15,166 bases of DNA from JBBSJT01 sp041691015 (GTDB lineage: Bacteria > Chlamydiota > Chlamydiia > Chlamydiales > Parachlamydiaceae): assembly GCA_041691015.1 (NCBI GenBank), contig JBEPVN010000056.1, forward strand, positions 1 to 15,166, read 5' to 3'. How positions within the stretch are numbered: the first letter of the stretch is position 1; every line of letters begins with the position of its first letter. The notes under the pieces are model-generated. The model had not been told where the DNA came from. It made no database searches and saw only the letters and a list, made by a program, of their open reading frames with translations. Both the position numbers and the translations under genes were made by a program. Shown one piece after another: positions 5,942-13,222 of this stretch.

Positions 5942-7477
5942 TTACTGAAGCACAATAACAGCTGGTAAACTTTCTCCTAATAGCGAGACTGCTACAACCG
6001 TATATGTATCAGCTGGTTTTTTGCAACGATTGTGATCTTGATAAGTCAATGGTCCAGTTGCTGGAATTATAGCAATGATATTTCCGTTTCTTCTTAAGAC
6101 ATAAGATGTGACTGCAGGATCCGGGGATGGCAGCCATGAAATGATATGGATGCGGTCTGTTTGAGAAGCAAACTTATTATTACAAACACTACCAGAAATC
6201 ACAGGCGACGTTGGATCCAAAAACAAAGTGTACGTGCCTCTGATCGCAACCCCTTCAGTAGTAGTTGTAGTTCCTGTTACAAACCCTCTTCCGTTGTCTG
6301 AAAGGGCTGCCAAACCCGGACTTAAAGTCAAAGCATTCGGTACAATAATATCTGGCGCTCCAAGAGGACCTCCAAATGGCTTATAAATACTGAAAGATGA
6401 ACTGGTCTCATCCGCCCATGCGAGTAAACCATTTCCAACCGAATCAACAGCTACACTAAGGCCAGGAGTAGCGGGATCTAGATTTGTAGCAAAAATCACT
6501 GGCACTGTCCAAATACCAGCAATAAATTCGCTATAATAAGCATTTCCTGCAGCATCAGAAAAAACAGCAATTGCAGTTCCAGACGGAGCTAGTGCAAAAG
6601 CTCTAAAAACTGGAAATACGACGGAAATATTTTGCGGAGGTCCCCATGTAGTTCCATCAAAGTAATTTGAAAAGAGTGTGCCTGTAAAGGTATCCTGCCA
6701 TACAACAAGAGCGTGGCCCGCTGCGTCTATTTGAACATCCGGGAGTCTCGCATTTGTTGCTATAGTAGGTGGCAGTGCAGTCCAGGTTGTTCCATTAAAA
6801 TTTGAAGCTATAAGGTTCGCACTACCATCTGTCCATACGGCGACAGCTGTTTCATTTGAGCTATAATTGACACTTGGAGCTGTACCTCCAGTACCTAAAG
6901 GATTAAGTGTTTGGGAAGATCCCCAGGTTTGGCTGCCCGCATTAAAAAAAGAGACAAGAATGTCTCCTGGCGCTGTGATCCCTGCTGCGTCTGTCCAGAT
7001 TGCAAGACCATTTCCGTGACCATCCATATCTACTTCTGGGCCAGCGCTTACTGCACCAATTACCCCGATAGGATTTGGAGTCGGCGTTACCCAAGTTGTT
7101 CCATTATAAAAGGCGCTAAGGACTTCTGTCGGGCCTCCATTACCAAGCCACACTAAAAGCGCAGTTTCTGATGCGTCTGTCGCAAGTGACATTCGACCAA
7201 AAGTACCTGTAAAAACAGTGACAGGAGCTCCATAACTTTGCGTGATTTTAGAAAATCTGGCAACAAGTATACTGTTAGTGCTAACATTTTGTACAGCCGA
7301 AAAAGCATTTCCTTGCGGATCTGCCGCAAGATTAAAGCGTTGTCCCTGCGGTAATGGCACAAACTCATCCGGCGGCATTTTCCACATAAGAGAGAAAGCA
7401 TTACTTGGACAGATTGTTCCAAGCGATATGACTAAAAGGATCATCATGATAGGTAATCGAGCTAAGACGAGAAACAT
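5942..7477 (-). CDS. Secreted beta-propeller-like repeat protein with Fn3-like C-terminus
   Basis: This 511-residue protein is not a named family I recognise. Residues 1-27 form a signal peptide (hydrophobic core 8-20, cleavage after SNA). Residues ~45-420 contain about eight repeats of 42-54 residues. Each begins with a strand of the type 'PxVxxDxxGNALxVW' (near 48, 96, 148, 201, 246, 292, 340 and 388) and several end with FNGTTW or FDGTTW (123-129, 227-232, 273-278). This periodicity fits a seven- or eight-bladed beta-propeller. Residues ~440-511 look like a fibronectin type III domain (ISWLPSPDPAVTSYVLRRNG, then YTVVAVS). Cys432 and Cys485 could form a disulfide. GAGG lies 4 bases before the ATG. 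A role in adhesion or binding at the cell surface or in the host is inferred. It is separated from aroB by a hairpin and is probably transcribed alone. Confidence 0.8.
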   Translation of the reverse strand: MFLVLARLPIMMILLVISLGTICPSNAFSLMWKMPPDEFVPLPQGQRFNLAADPQGNAFSAVQNVSTNSILVARFSKITQSYGAPVTVFTGTFGRMSLATDASETALLVWLGNGGPTEVLSAFYNGTTWVTPTPNPIGVIGAVSAGPEVDMDGHGNGLAIWTDAAGITAPGDILVSFFNAGSQTWGSSQTLNPLGTGGTAPSVNYSSNETAVAVWTDGSANLIASNFNGTTWTALPPTIATNARLPDVQIDAAGHALVVWQDTFTGTLFSNYFDGTTWGPPQNISVVFPVFRAFALAPSGTAIAVFSDAAGNAYYSEFIAGIWTVPVIFATNLDPATPGLSVAVDSVGNGLLAWADETSSSFSIYKPFGGPLGAPDIIVPNALTLSPGLAALSDNGRGFVTGTTTTTEGVAIRGTYTLFLDPTSPVISGSVCNNKFASQTDRIHIISWLPSPDPAVTSYVLRRNGNIIAIIPATGPLTYQDHNRCKKPADTYTVVAVSLLGESLPAVIVLQ

Positions 7478-7546
7478 AAGACCTCATTTGTAAAATTTAA
7501 AAGTTAAAATTTTCAACAACTTCAAGAAGATCGAAGAAAAACTATA

Positions 7547-7593
7547 CTGAATTAAATAAATCTTTTGCTGTTTTTTTTCTAGTTTTAATTCAG
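7547..7593 (-). terminator. AT-rich hairpin after aroB, possible terminator
   Basis: CTGAATTAAA (7547-7556) and TTTAATTCAG (7584-7593) form a perfect 10-bp inverted repeat with a 27-base loop, about 50 bases beyond the aroB stop codon. On the minus strand the stem is followed by TATAGTTTTTC. On the + strand it is followed by GTTTTTTTT. The stem is AT-rich and the loop long, so strength is doubtful, but the placement suits the end of the aro operon. Confidence 0.45.
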
Positions 7594-7644
7594 GTTTTTT
7601 TTGCCGATCTTTAATTTACTAAAGATTTAAAGATTGGGAAAATA

Positions 7645-8721
7645 TTACGATTCAACAATTTTAAAATTTTTTTCAAGTGAGGCTTTGATGACTGTTTCAT
7701 CCACTTCCATGCAATAATTCTGATCGCACTCAAGACATGAGCCTATTTTGTCTACCATGACAAAGCGCGCTCTGTGGTTTAGTGACTTTTTATCAAGTAT
7801 TATAGCTTCAAGAATTGATTTTAAAGCGATTTCTTTATTGATTGTCAGGGGGATATCATATCGCAAAAGTATATTTTTGATACGTTCAAAAACACTTTTC
7901 TCCATGATTCCAAGCTTGACTGCCATATCGCTTTCTATGAGCATCCCGATTGCGACAGCGTTGCCGTGCGACAGTAAATAATCGGTAACTTGTTCTAAAG
8001 CATGGCCGATGGTGTGACCAAAGTTTAAAAGATTGCGTTTTGCTTTTATTTCTTCAGATTGTTTCACAAGTTCTGTTTTTATCCGGCAATTTTCATAAAT
8101 GAGTTTTTCCATGTCCAAAGATTTTAGGGAATGTGTTTCGAGATAGGCAAAAAGTTCAGGACTTGAAATGACAGCATGTTTAATGATCTCTACAAGGCCC
8201 TCTTTTATATGAGCAATACTTAATGTTTTGAGTGTTTCAGGATCGATCAAAACTTTTTTTGGTTCCCAGATTGAACCAATGGAGTTTTTTCCAAAAGGGG
8301 TATTGACACCATTTTTTCCGCCGATCGAGGCATCAATCATAGCAAGAAGGGATGTGGGTATATTGATGAGAGAAATGCCCCTTGCGTAAGTTGCGGCAAT
8401 AAATCCTGTAAGATCCGTTGTGACGCCACCTCCAATTGCGATAAGAAGTGAATCGCTCAAGACTTTTAAGTGTAGCAATTTGTCTTCAAGCAGTTCTTTT
8501 GTTTTTCTTGTTTTATTGTGCTCTCCTTGCGGAAAAGTCAAAAGTTCGCATTTTCTTCCGGCATTGAGTAATTCATTTCTTACGCAATTGGAGTACAAGC
8601 TTGCCACATGATCGTCTGAAATGATGACATAGTTTGAAAAAGTACTACCAAGGGAAAATATTTGATCCGTTATTTTTTTTGGATTGTTAAAAAGGCCTGA
8701 TTCTATGTGGATATTTTTCAT
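7645..8721 (-). CDS. aroB: 3-dehydroquinate synthase
   Basis: This cytoplasmic enzyme converts DAHP to 3-dehydroquinate, the second step towards chorismate, using NAD and a divalent metal. The 358-residue length is normal. Signatures are the NAD-binding GGGVTTDLTGFIAATYARG segment (97-115), PTSLLAMIDASIGGKNGVN (122-140), and metal ligands inferred as Glu178 (GLVEIIKH), His236 (LNFGHTIGHALE) and His252 (LSHGNAVAIGM). DKKSLNHRARFVMVDKIG (310-327) matches the conserved C-terminal part. The ATG overlaps the aroC stop in an ATGA (8718-8721), so translation is coupled to aroC. It is the last gene of the aro operon here. In Chlamydia an aroD/aroE fusion normally follows aroB, but none does in this window. 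Confidence 0.96.
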   Translation of the reverse strand: MKNIHIESGLFNNPKKITDQIFSLGSTFSNYVIISDDHVASLYSNCVRNELLNAGRKCELLTFPQGEHNKTRKTKELLEDKLLHLKVLSDSLLIAIGGGVTTDLTGFIAATYARGISLINIPTSLLAMIDASIGGKNGVNTPFGKNSIGSIWEPKKVLIDPETLKTLSIAHIKEGLVEIIKHAVISSPELFAYLETHSLKSLDMEKLIYENCRIKTELVKQSEEIKAKRNLLNFGHTIGHALEQVTDYLLSHGNAVAIGMLIESDMAVKLGIMEKSVFERIKNILLRYDIPLTINKEIALKSILEAIILDKKSLNHRARFVMVDKIGSCLECDQNYCMEVDETVIKASLEKNFKIVES

Positions 8722-9809
8722 AATTTAGAACATCTGTTTAAAAGGATGGCATCACATAAAACAAGGGCGCACATTGCTTTTACGACAGGAACTGCTCGAA
8801 TAGCGACGCATGGATCATGCCTTGATCCTTTTGGTAGTTCAAAAGTAATTTTTTTACCTGATGTATTGATGCTTTCCTGAGGTTTCGCTATGCTGGAAGC
8901 TGGTTTAAAGGCAACGCGTCCCATAATAGGCATGCCTGTTGAAATACCTCCTAAAATACCTCCTGCGTGATTGGTTTTTGTTTCAATCGCGCCCTCATTT
9001 GATAGGAATAAATCATTGTGTTCAGATCCCAAAGCATAAACCGCGTCAAAACCGTCTCCAATTTCAAAACCTTTTGAAGCAGGAATGGACATCAGGGCGT
9101 TTGCTAAATTAGCTTCAAGTTTTTCATAGACAGGATCCCCAAGACCGCAAGGCACATTCAAAGCAATAAACTCCACAATGCCGCCCAAAGAGTCTCCATC
9201 TTCTTTTGTTTTTAAAATTAATTTTTCCATCTTTTGGCTAGCTTCAAAATCAGGGCAGTAAACAGGGCTTTTGTAGGTGAGCTGTTCTAAAACATCAAAT
9301 GATTTGTTTGCAGTCATAGCTTTAATATTTCCTATTTGCTTGATGTAGGCATAGAGGATAATGCCATGGAGGCTTAAAAATTTATCAGCAATAACTCCAG
9401 CTGCTACCCGGCAGGCAGTTTCTCTTGCTGACGCTCTTCCGCCGCCTCGATAATCAAAAATCCCATATTTTTTAAGATAGGTGTAATTTGCGTGGCCGGG
9501 TCTTAAAATGTCTTTTATGGGTTCATAATGGTTGGAATTAGCATCGCAATTGGCAATAAGAATCGTAATCGGCATCCCTGTTGTGACCCCTTCAAAAACA
9601 CCCGACAAAAGCTCAGCATTATCTTCTTCTTTTCTAGATGTTGTACAGCCGTTTTTTCCAGGAGCTCTTAAAAAAAGCGCCTCATTAATTTCTGAAAGAT
9701 CAATTTTTATGCCTGCCGGGCAGCCGTCGATCACTACACCGATTGCTTTTCCGTGCGATTCCCCAAAAGTTGTGATCTTAAAAATTTTTCCGAATGAATT
9801 GTTTGCCAT
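8718..9809 (-). CDS. aroC: Chorismate synthase
   Basis: This enzyme makes chorismate from 5-enolpyruvylshikimate-3-phosphate, the last common step of the pathway, with reduced FMN as cofactor. At 363 residues it is a full-length member. Conserved motifs are GESHG (16-20, with His19), PGHAN (104-108, with His106), RGGGRASARETACRVAAG (121-138) and HDPCVAIRAVPV (331-342, with Asp332). Both histidines and the aspartate implicated in catalysis in this family are present. It starts 3 bases after the aroA stop. A weak AGAAAAG lies inside the end of aroA, so coupling to aroA is likely. It overlaps aroB by 4 bases at its 3' end. In Chlamydia a shikimate kinase gene lies between aroA and aroC, but here it is missing. 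Confidence 0.97.
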   Translation of the reverse strand: MANNSFGKIFKITTFGESHGKAIGVVIDGCPAGIKIDLSEINEALFLRAPGKNGCTTSRKEEDNAELLSGVFEGVTTGMPITILIANCDANSNHYEPIKDILRPGHANYTYLKKYGIFDYRGGGRASARETACRVAAGVIADKFLSLHGIILYAYIKQIGNIKAMTANKSFDVLEQLTYKSPVYCPDFEASQKMEKLILKTKEDGDSLGGIVEFIALNVPCGLGDPVYEKLEANLANALMSIPASKGFEIGDGFDAVYALGSEHNDLFLSNEGAIETKTNHAGGILGGISTGMPIMGRVAFKPASSIAKPQESINTSGKKITFELPKGSRHDPCVAIRAVPVVKAMCALVLCDAILLNRCSKL

Positions 9810-9812
9810 TTT

Positions 9813-11102
9813 TTACTTTTCTGTTAATTGTATATTGCATTTGAGCTTTTGAAAATCACTTAAAAATTGAGGATACGTTTTATTGACACAGGATACATCT
9901 GAAATCTTTGTTTCACCACTTGCTCCAAGTGCTGCAATGCTAAGGGACATGCAAAGACGGTGATCATTATGGGAATAAAGAGAAGCGCCTTTTAAATTCG
10001 ATTGTTTTATGACAAGGCCGTATTTAGTTTCTTTGATATCAGCGCCCATTTTTTTAAGCTCTGTAACAACAGCAGTTAGCCTGTCGCTTTCTTTTTGCTT
10101 GGCAATAAGGCAGTTTTGAATATGTGTTTCACCTGTCGCATAACAAGCAACAGCTGCTAAAATAGTGACAGAATCAACAAAATCATTGATGTCGACAGAA
10201 ATCCCTGAAAGCCTTGTTGTTTTTCGAACATGTATTGTTTTATTTTCAGAGTCAATATCTATTAAAGCTCCCATTTTTATAAAAGTATGGATAAGCTCTT
10301 TATCTCCTTGAGGCTGATCCATATCCACATTTTTTATAGTAATTTCAGACTGCGTGATTAGGGCTGCGGCAACAGGAAAAGCAAGAGTGCTCAAATCGCC
10401 CGGCACAAAGTAGTGAAAGCCTTCATAGCTTGCATTGCCAAATGTTTGGTAGTAATTAAAATCGTGATTTTTGTAAGGAATATTTAAACGCTCAAACCAT
10501 GACAAGGTTAGATTTACCCAAGGCTTTTCTCCCGGATTTTTAACGAACAATTCGATTGGGCCATTTGCAAATATGGAAGCGATAAGCAGAGCAGAGACTG
10601 GCTGGGAGTCTTCACCAGATACATGTACTTTTCCATGATTTATCGGTCCTTGAACAATTATTGGCGCAAAACCATCTCCTTTTGTAGAGACTGCTTTTAC
10701 GTTAAGGTCTGATAGGGCATTCAAAAGATTCTTCATCGGTCGCTGATGCCTGATTGAAGCATCTCCAGTGATGACGATCGGATGTTTGGACAAGGCAGCA
10801 ACAGAGGAGCAAAATCTTAAAACTATACCGGAGTTTCCTGCATTGATCACATCGTCGCATGTATTAATTTTGCCATCAATTCCTGTGATGTGAAGCTTAT
10901 TTTCGCAAATGTCGATCGTAGCTCCAAAAAGGCGGCAGGCATCTATCATGCTTTTAGTATCGCTTGCAAAAAGAGGGTCATAAATTACGCTTGTATTTTT
11001 TGCAAGGCTTGCAAAAAGAATTGCTCTTAAGCTCTCGGATTTGGATGAAGGGATTGTAACTTCACCGCTTAAAGCAGATTTTTTAATGAGGTAGCTGTTC
11101 AT
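9813..11102 (-). CDS. aroA: 3-phosphoshikimate 1-carboxyvinyltransferase (EPSP synthase)
   Basis: This cytoplasmic enzyme transfers the enolpyruvyl group of PEP to shikimate-3-phosphate, giving EPSP. The 429-residue length is normal. By analogy with E. coli AroA, expected active-site residues are present: Lys21-Ser22-Arg26 (PSSKSESLR), Asn87/Gly89 (NAGNSG), Arg121 (IRHQRPM), Gln167 (GEDSQPVSA), Asp310 (DFVDSVT), Glu338/Arg341 (KESDR), Arg382 (HNDHR) and Lys408 (VNKTYP). Several loops differ from the common class I form: SSKS instead of GSKS, and NAGNSG instead of NAGTA. It is therefore a divergent but apparently active copy. It is first in the aroA-aroC-aroB operon. The start is supported by family alignment, although only a weak GAG lies upstream. 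Confidence 0.95.
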   Translation of the reverse strand: MNSYLIKKSALSGEVTIPSSKSESLRAILFASLAKNTSVIYDPLFASDTKSMIDACRLFGATIDICENKLHITGIDGKINTCDDVINAGNSGIVLRFCSSVAALSKHPIVITGDASIRHQRPMKNLLNALSDLNVKAVSTKGDGFAPIIVQGPINHGKVHVSGEDSQPVSALLIASIFANGPIELFVKNPGEKPWVNLTLSWFERLNIPYKNHDFNYYQTFGNASYEGFHYFVPGDLSTLAFPVAAALITQSEITIKNVDMDQPQGDKELIHTFIKMGALIDIDSENKTIHVRKTTRLSGISVDINDFVDSVTILAAVACYATGETHIQNCLIAKQKESDRLTAVVTELKKMGADIKETKYGLVIKQSNLKGASLYSHNDHRLCMSLSIAALGASGETKISDVSCVNKTYPQFLSDFQKLKCNIQLTEK

Positions 11103-11176
11103 TTTTTATAACTCGAAAAAGCAAGGTATTTGTATTATGGAAGTATACTAAAAAAAGAAATAAAAGGAGATAAAAA
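11103..11176. promoter_or_regulatory. Short divergent promoter region between aroA and small membrane protein gene
   Basis: Only 74 bases separate the divergent starts, so both promoters must lie here or overlap the genes. An 8-base palindrome AGTATACT (11142-11149) provides a TATACT -10-like box on both strands. No good -35 is visible for either. An AAGGAG (11164-11169) serves the rightward gene. The assignment rests mainly on geometry. Confidence 0.35.
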
Positions 11177-11500
11177 ATGATAGCGGTTCGACTGTTACCG
11201 ATCATTGGGGCTGGAATAATTCTATCAACTTTTTTAAAAGAAGGCATTTCGGGGAAAATCGGCAAATATTTTTATTATACATTTCCCAGGGATTTTTTTA
11301 AAATTTGCGTAGTTTCCATTGCTTTTTCAGCATGTTATTTGACTTATGAACGCGCTTTTAATTTAGAGACGGTTTTAAAAGTGAATGCCTGCTTTTTTGC
11401 TCTCATTGCCACACCACGCATTATTCAACAAATATATTTTGAAACAAAAAGAGACGTATGGGTTGTAGATAGCCAGAAAGTCATAATGCTACAAAGCTAA
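11177..11500 (+). CDS. Small predicted membrane protein, function unknown
   Basis: This 107-residue protein is not recognised. Hydrophobic segments near residues 3-20 (VRLLPIIGAGIILSTFL), 41-57 (FKICVVSIAFSACYLTY) and about 68-80 suggest two or three membrane passes. A basic loop (KEGISGKIGK, 21-30) and a short polar C-terminal tail (RDVWVVDSQK) flank them. AAGGAG lies 7 bases before the ATG, a strong ribosome site that supports a real gene. It is divergent from aroA and convergent with the proline symporter. Nothing in its sequence suggests a partner or substrate. It could alternatively be a small inner-membrane accessory protein of a system encoded elsewhere. Confidence 0.65.
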   Translation: MIAVRLLPIIGAGIILSTFLKEGISGKIGKYFYYTFPRDFFKICVVSIAFSACYLTYERAFNLETVLKVNACFFALIATPRIIQQIYFETKRDVWVVDSQKVIMLQS

Positions 11501-11503
11501 AGT

Positions 11504-11548
11504 CCAATACCGCCATAATAAAAAAGTTATGTATTTTGACGGCATTGG
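11504..11548. terminator. Imperfect hairpin between convergent genes, terminator-like
   Basis: CCAATACCGCC (11504-11514) pairs with GACGGCATTGG (11538-11548), with two mismatches in 11. Inside it CATAA (11514-11518) can pair with TTATG (11527-11531). It sits between the stops of the small membrane protein (+) and the symporter (-), where a bidirectional terminator is expected. Neither side has a U-tract, so intrinsic termination is uncertain. Confidence 0.35.
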
Positions 11549-11563
11549 CTAAAGTACAGGCGA

Positions 11564-13012
11564 TCAATTGATGACAGTTTTTTCATTTTCACAACATCTT
11601 GTGGCAAGAGAAACCACATAAATGCTTGCAAGACTTAAGAAAAAGCCGGGGATCATCGCAGGCACTGTGTATTCAGTGAAGAAATCATTAACGAAGTGCC
11701 AACAAGCAGCAATCAAAGCGCCAATAACGACGCCCGCAATTGCACCATAGCGGTTTGTGTTTTTTGAATAAAGAGACATCAGCACAAGGGGTCCAAAAGC
11801 AGAACCAAGCCCGGACCACGCGTATTCAACAGCCTCTAAAACTGTCGAGTTTTTATTGAATGCGAGACCAAGCGATAGCAGGGAAACTAGAACGACGCTC
11901 ATTCTTGAAATAAGTAAAAGTTTTTTTTGCGAAGCATCTTGCCCAAAGGTACGCTTATAAAAGTCTTCGCTCAAAATAGATCCGCAAACAAGAATCTGAG
12001 AATCCATTGTCGACATGTTTGCTGCCAAAACTGCGCACAAAATAAATCCGGCGATAATAGGGTTGAACAAAATTTTGACCATTTCAACAAAAACAAGCTG
12101 AGGATTTTGAAGGCTCGTCTCAAAAAAACCGATACCGACAAGACCTACAGCGCAAGCTGCTAATAATGTTGTGATCTGCCACGCCATGCCCACATATTTT
12201 GCTTTGTAAGTATCGTCTGCGCTTTTGATCCCCATGAATTTTGTGACGATATGGGGTTGTCCAAAATAGCCAAGACCCCAGCCGAAAACTAAAAATAAAA
12301 TAGTAAGTATGGACTCTTTGGAAGTATTTTGCACAAGCTTTAATTCGATGTTTTTTGATGCCGCGATCGCTTTAATACCATCTACACCAATCTCCATCTG
12401 GCTATAGGCCATGATCGGCACAAATACGATGACAGCAAGGAGAAAAAGTGCTTGGAAAAGATCTGTCCAGGCAACAGTGACAAAACCTCCAAAAAATGTA
12501 TAGGAAACGACTACGAAAGTTGCAAGGGAGAGCCCCACGTAATAATCGATTTTAAAAATGGATTCAAAAAGAAGGCCCATTGCAATAAGTCCGGCAGAGA
12601 GATAGCAGGTCAGGAAAAAAACAGAAATAGTGGCGGTGATGATGCGGAGAGTGCCGGATGTGTCAGAAAAACGTTTTTCAAAAAAAGAGGAGAGTGTGTA
12701 GCTGTCATATTTTTCTGTAGCTGTTCTCAGTTTTTTTGCGACGAACTGCCAGTTAAACAACATACCGCCGACAAGCCCAACTGCGATCCAGGCTTTTGAT
12801 AGTCCGCCAATGTAAATTGCTGCAGGGAATCCCATAAAAAGCCAAGCGCTCATATCGCTTGCATGTGCAGAAAGCGCTGTCAGCCAAAAATTAAGCGAAC
12901 GATTTCCCATAATAAAATCTGCAGAAGATGTTTGTTTTTTATGCGAAATGATGCCGATAGCAAGTAAAATGCAGAAATATGCAAAAAAAGAGATTAAAAT
13001 TTGTGAGTGCAT
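11564..13012 (-). CDS. putP: Sodium/proline symporter (SSS family, PutP-type)
   Basis: This inner-membrane transporter couples proline uptake to sodium entry and belongs to the solute:sodium symporter family. The chosen start gives 482 residues with about a dozen hydrophobic helices. It aligns well with E. coli PutP. The first helix is followed by NRSL (37-40) and SAHASDMSAW (48-57), whose Asp53 and Ser55 match PutP Asp55 and Ser57. Ser334-Thr335 in ANMSTMDSQ match sodium-site Ser340-Thr341. An open frame reaches GTG at 13051, but ATG at 13010-13012 is preferred. AGAGG lies 7 bases before that ATG and the protein then begins like PutP (MHSQILISFF). No putA neighbour is present, so proline probably serves protein synthesis or osmotic balance. 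Proline as substrate is by homology. Confidence 0.88.
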   Translation of the reverse strand: MHSQILISFFAYFCILLAIGIISHKKQTSSADFIMGNRSLNFWLTALSAHASDMSAWLFMGFPAAIYIGGLSKAWIAVGLVGGMLFNWQFVAKKLRTATEKYDSYTLSSFFEKRFSDTSGTLRIITATISVFFLTCYLSAGLIAMGLLFESIFKIDYYVGLSLATFVVVSYTFFGGFVTVAWTDLFQALFLLAVIVFVPIMAYSQMEIGVDGIKAIAASKNIELKLVQNTSKESILTILFLVFGWGLGYFGQPHIVTKFMGIKSADDTYKAKYVGMAWQITTLLAACAVGLVGIGFFETSLQNPQLVFVEMVKILFNPIIAGFILCAVLAANMSTMDSQILVCGSILSEDFYKRTFGQDASQKKLLLISRMSVVLVSLLSLGLAFNKNSTVLEAVEYAWSGLGSAFGPLVLMSLYSKNTNRYGAIAGVVIGALIAACWHFVNDFFTEYTVPAMIPGFFLSLASIYVVSLATRCCENEKTVIN

Positions 13013-13022
13013 TGGTGAGCCT

Positions 13023-13095
13023 CTGGTAAACCATAAATAATGAAAAACCACCTTACTGAATTTATTAATTTAAATGCCAGCATAAAGTTTACCAG
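13023..13095. promoter_or_regulatory. Inverted repeat upstream of putP, possible operator
   Basis: CTGGTAAAC (13023-13031) and GTTTACCAG (13087-13095) are perfect 9-bp inverted copies 55 bases apart, spanning the putP leader. They could be paired binding sites for a regulator or form a leader-RNA stem. One arm overlaps the putP ribosome site. A chance occurrence is not excluded. Confidence 0.3.
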
Positions 13096-13160
13096 TGTCC
13101 AGCAAAAAAAGCAAGAGTTAAAAATTAAAAAAATTGCTTTACAGATATACGAGATTTTAA

Positions 13161-13206
13161 TTGCCTTTTCGGTTAAATTATGATATCCTATTTGATAATC
13201 CTATTT
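13161..13206 (+). promoter_or_regulatory. Putative kinase-gene promoter with tandem repeat
   Basis: TTGCCT (13161-13166) and TATCCT (13184-13189) are 17 bases apart and each match consensus at 4 of 6. The -10 lies inside a tandem duplication: GATATCCTATTT (13182-13193) is followed directly by GATAATCCTATTT (13194-13206), differing by one inserted base. The repeat ends about 16 bases before the kinase ATG and could be a regulator site or a slippage product. Confidence 0.35.
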
Positions 13207-13222
13207 ATAAAAAGAGTATAAA

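Noticed and set aside
6911..7156. A Cys-rich 81-codon + strand frame inside the propeller gene
   Set aside because: The CxxC-like pattern arises opposite repeat codons of the propeller protein. There is no Shine-Dalgarno sequence or independent context.
7600..7640. AAAGATCGG/CCAATCTTT imperfect stem just after aroB
   Set aside because: On the minus strand it is followed by A residues, not U, so it does not fit a terminator. The 7547-7593 hairpin is the better candidate.
11570..11583. ATGACAGTTTTTT shared between the end of putP and the right window edge (15141)
   Set aside because: At 11570 it is explained by the putP C-terminal codons and stop. The match is short and T-rich, so chance is sufficient.
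13013..13051. Extended putP start at GTG 13051
   Set aside because: No spaced ribosome site lies before the GTG. The ATG at 13010-13012 has AGAGG at 7 bases and fits the PutP N-terminus.
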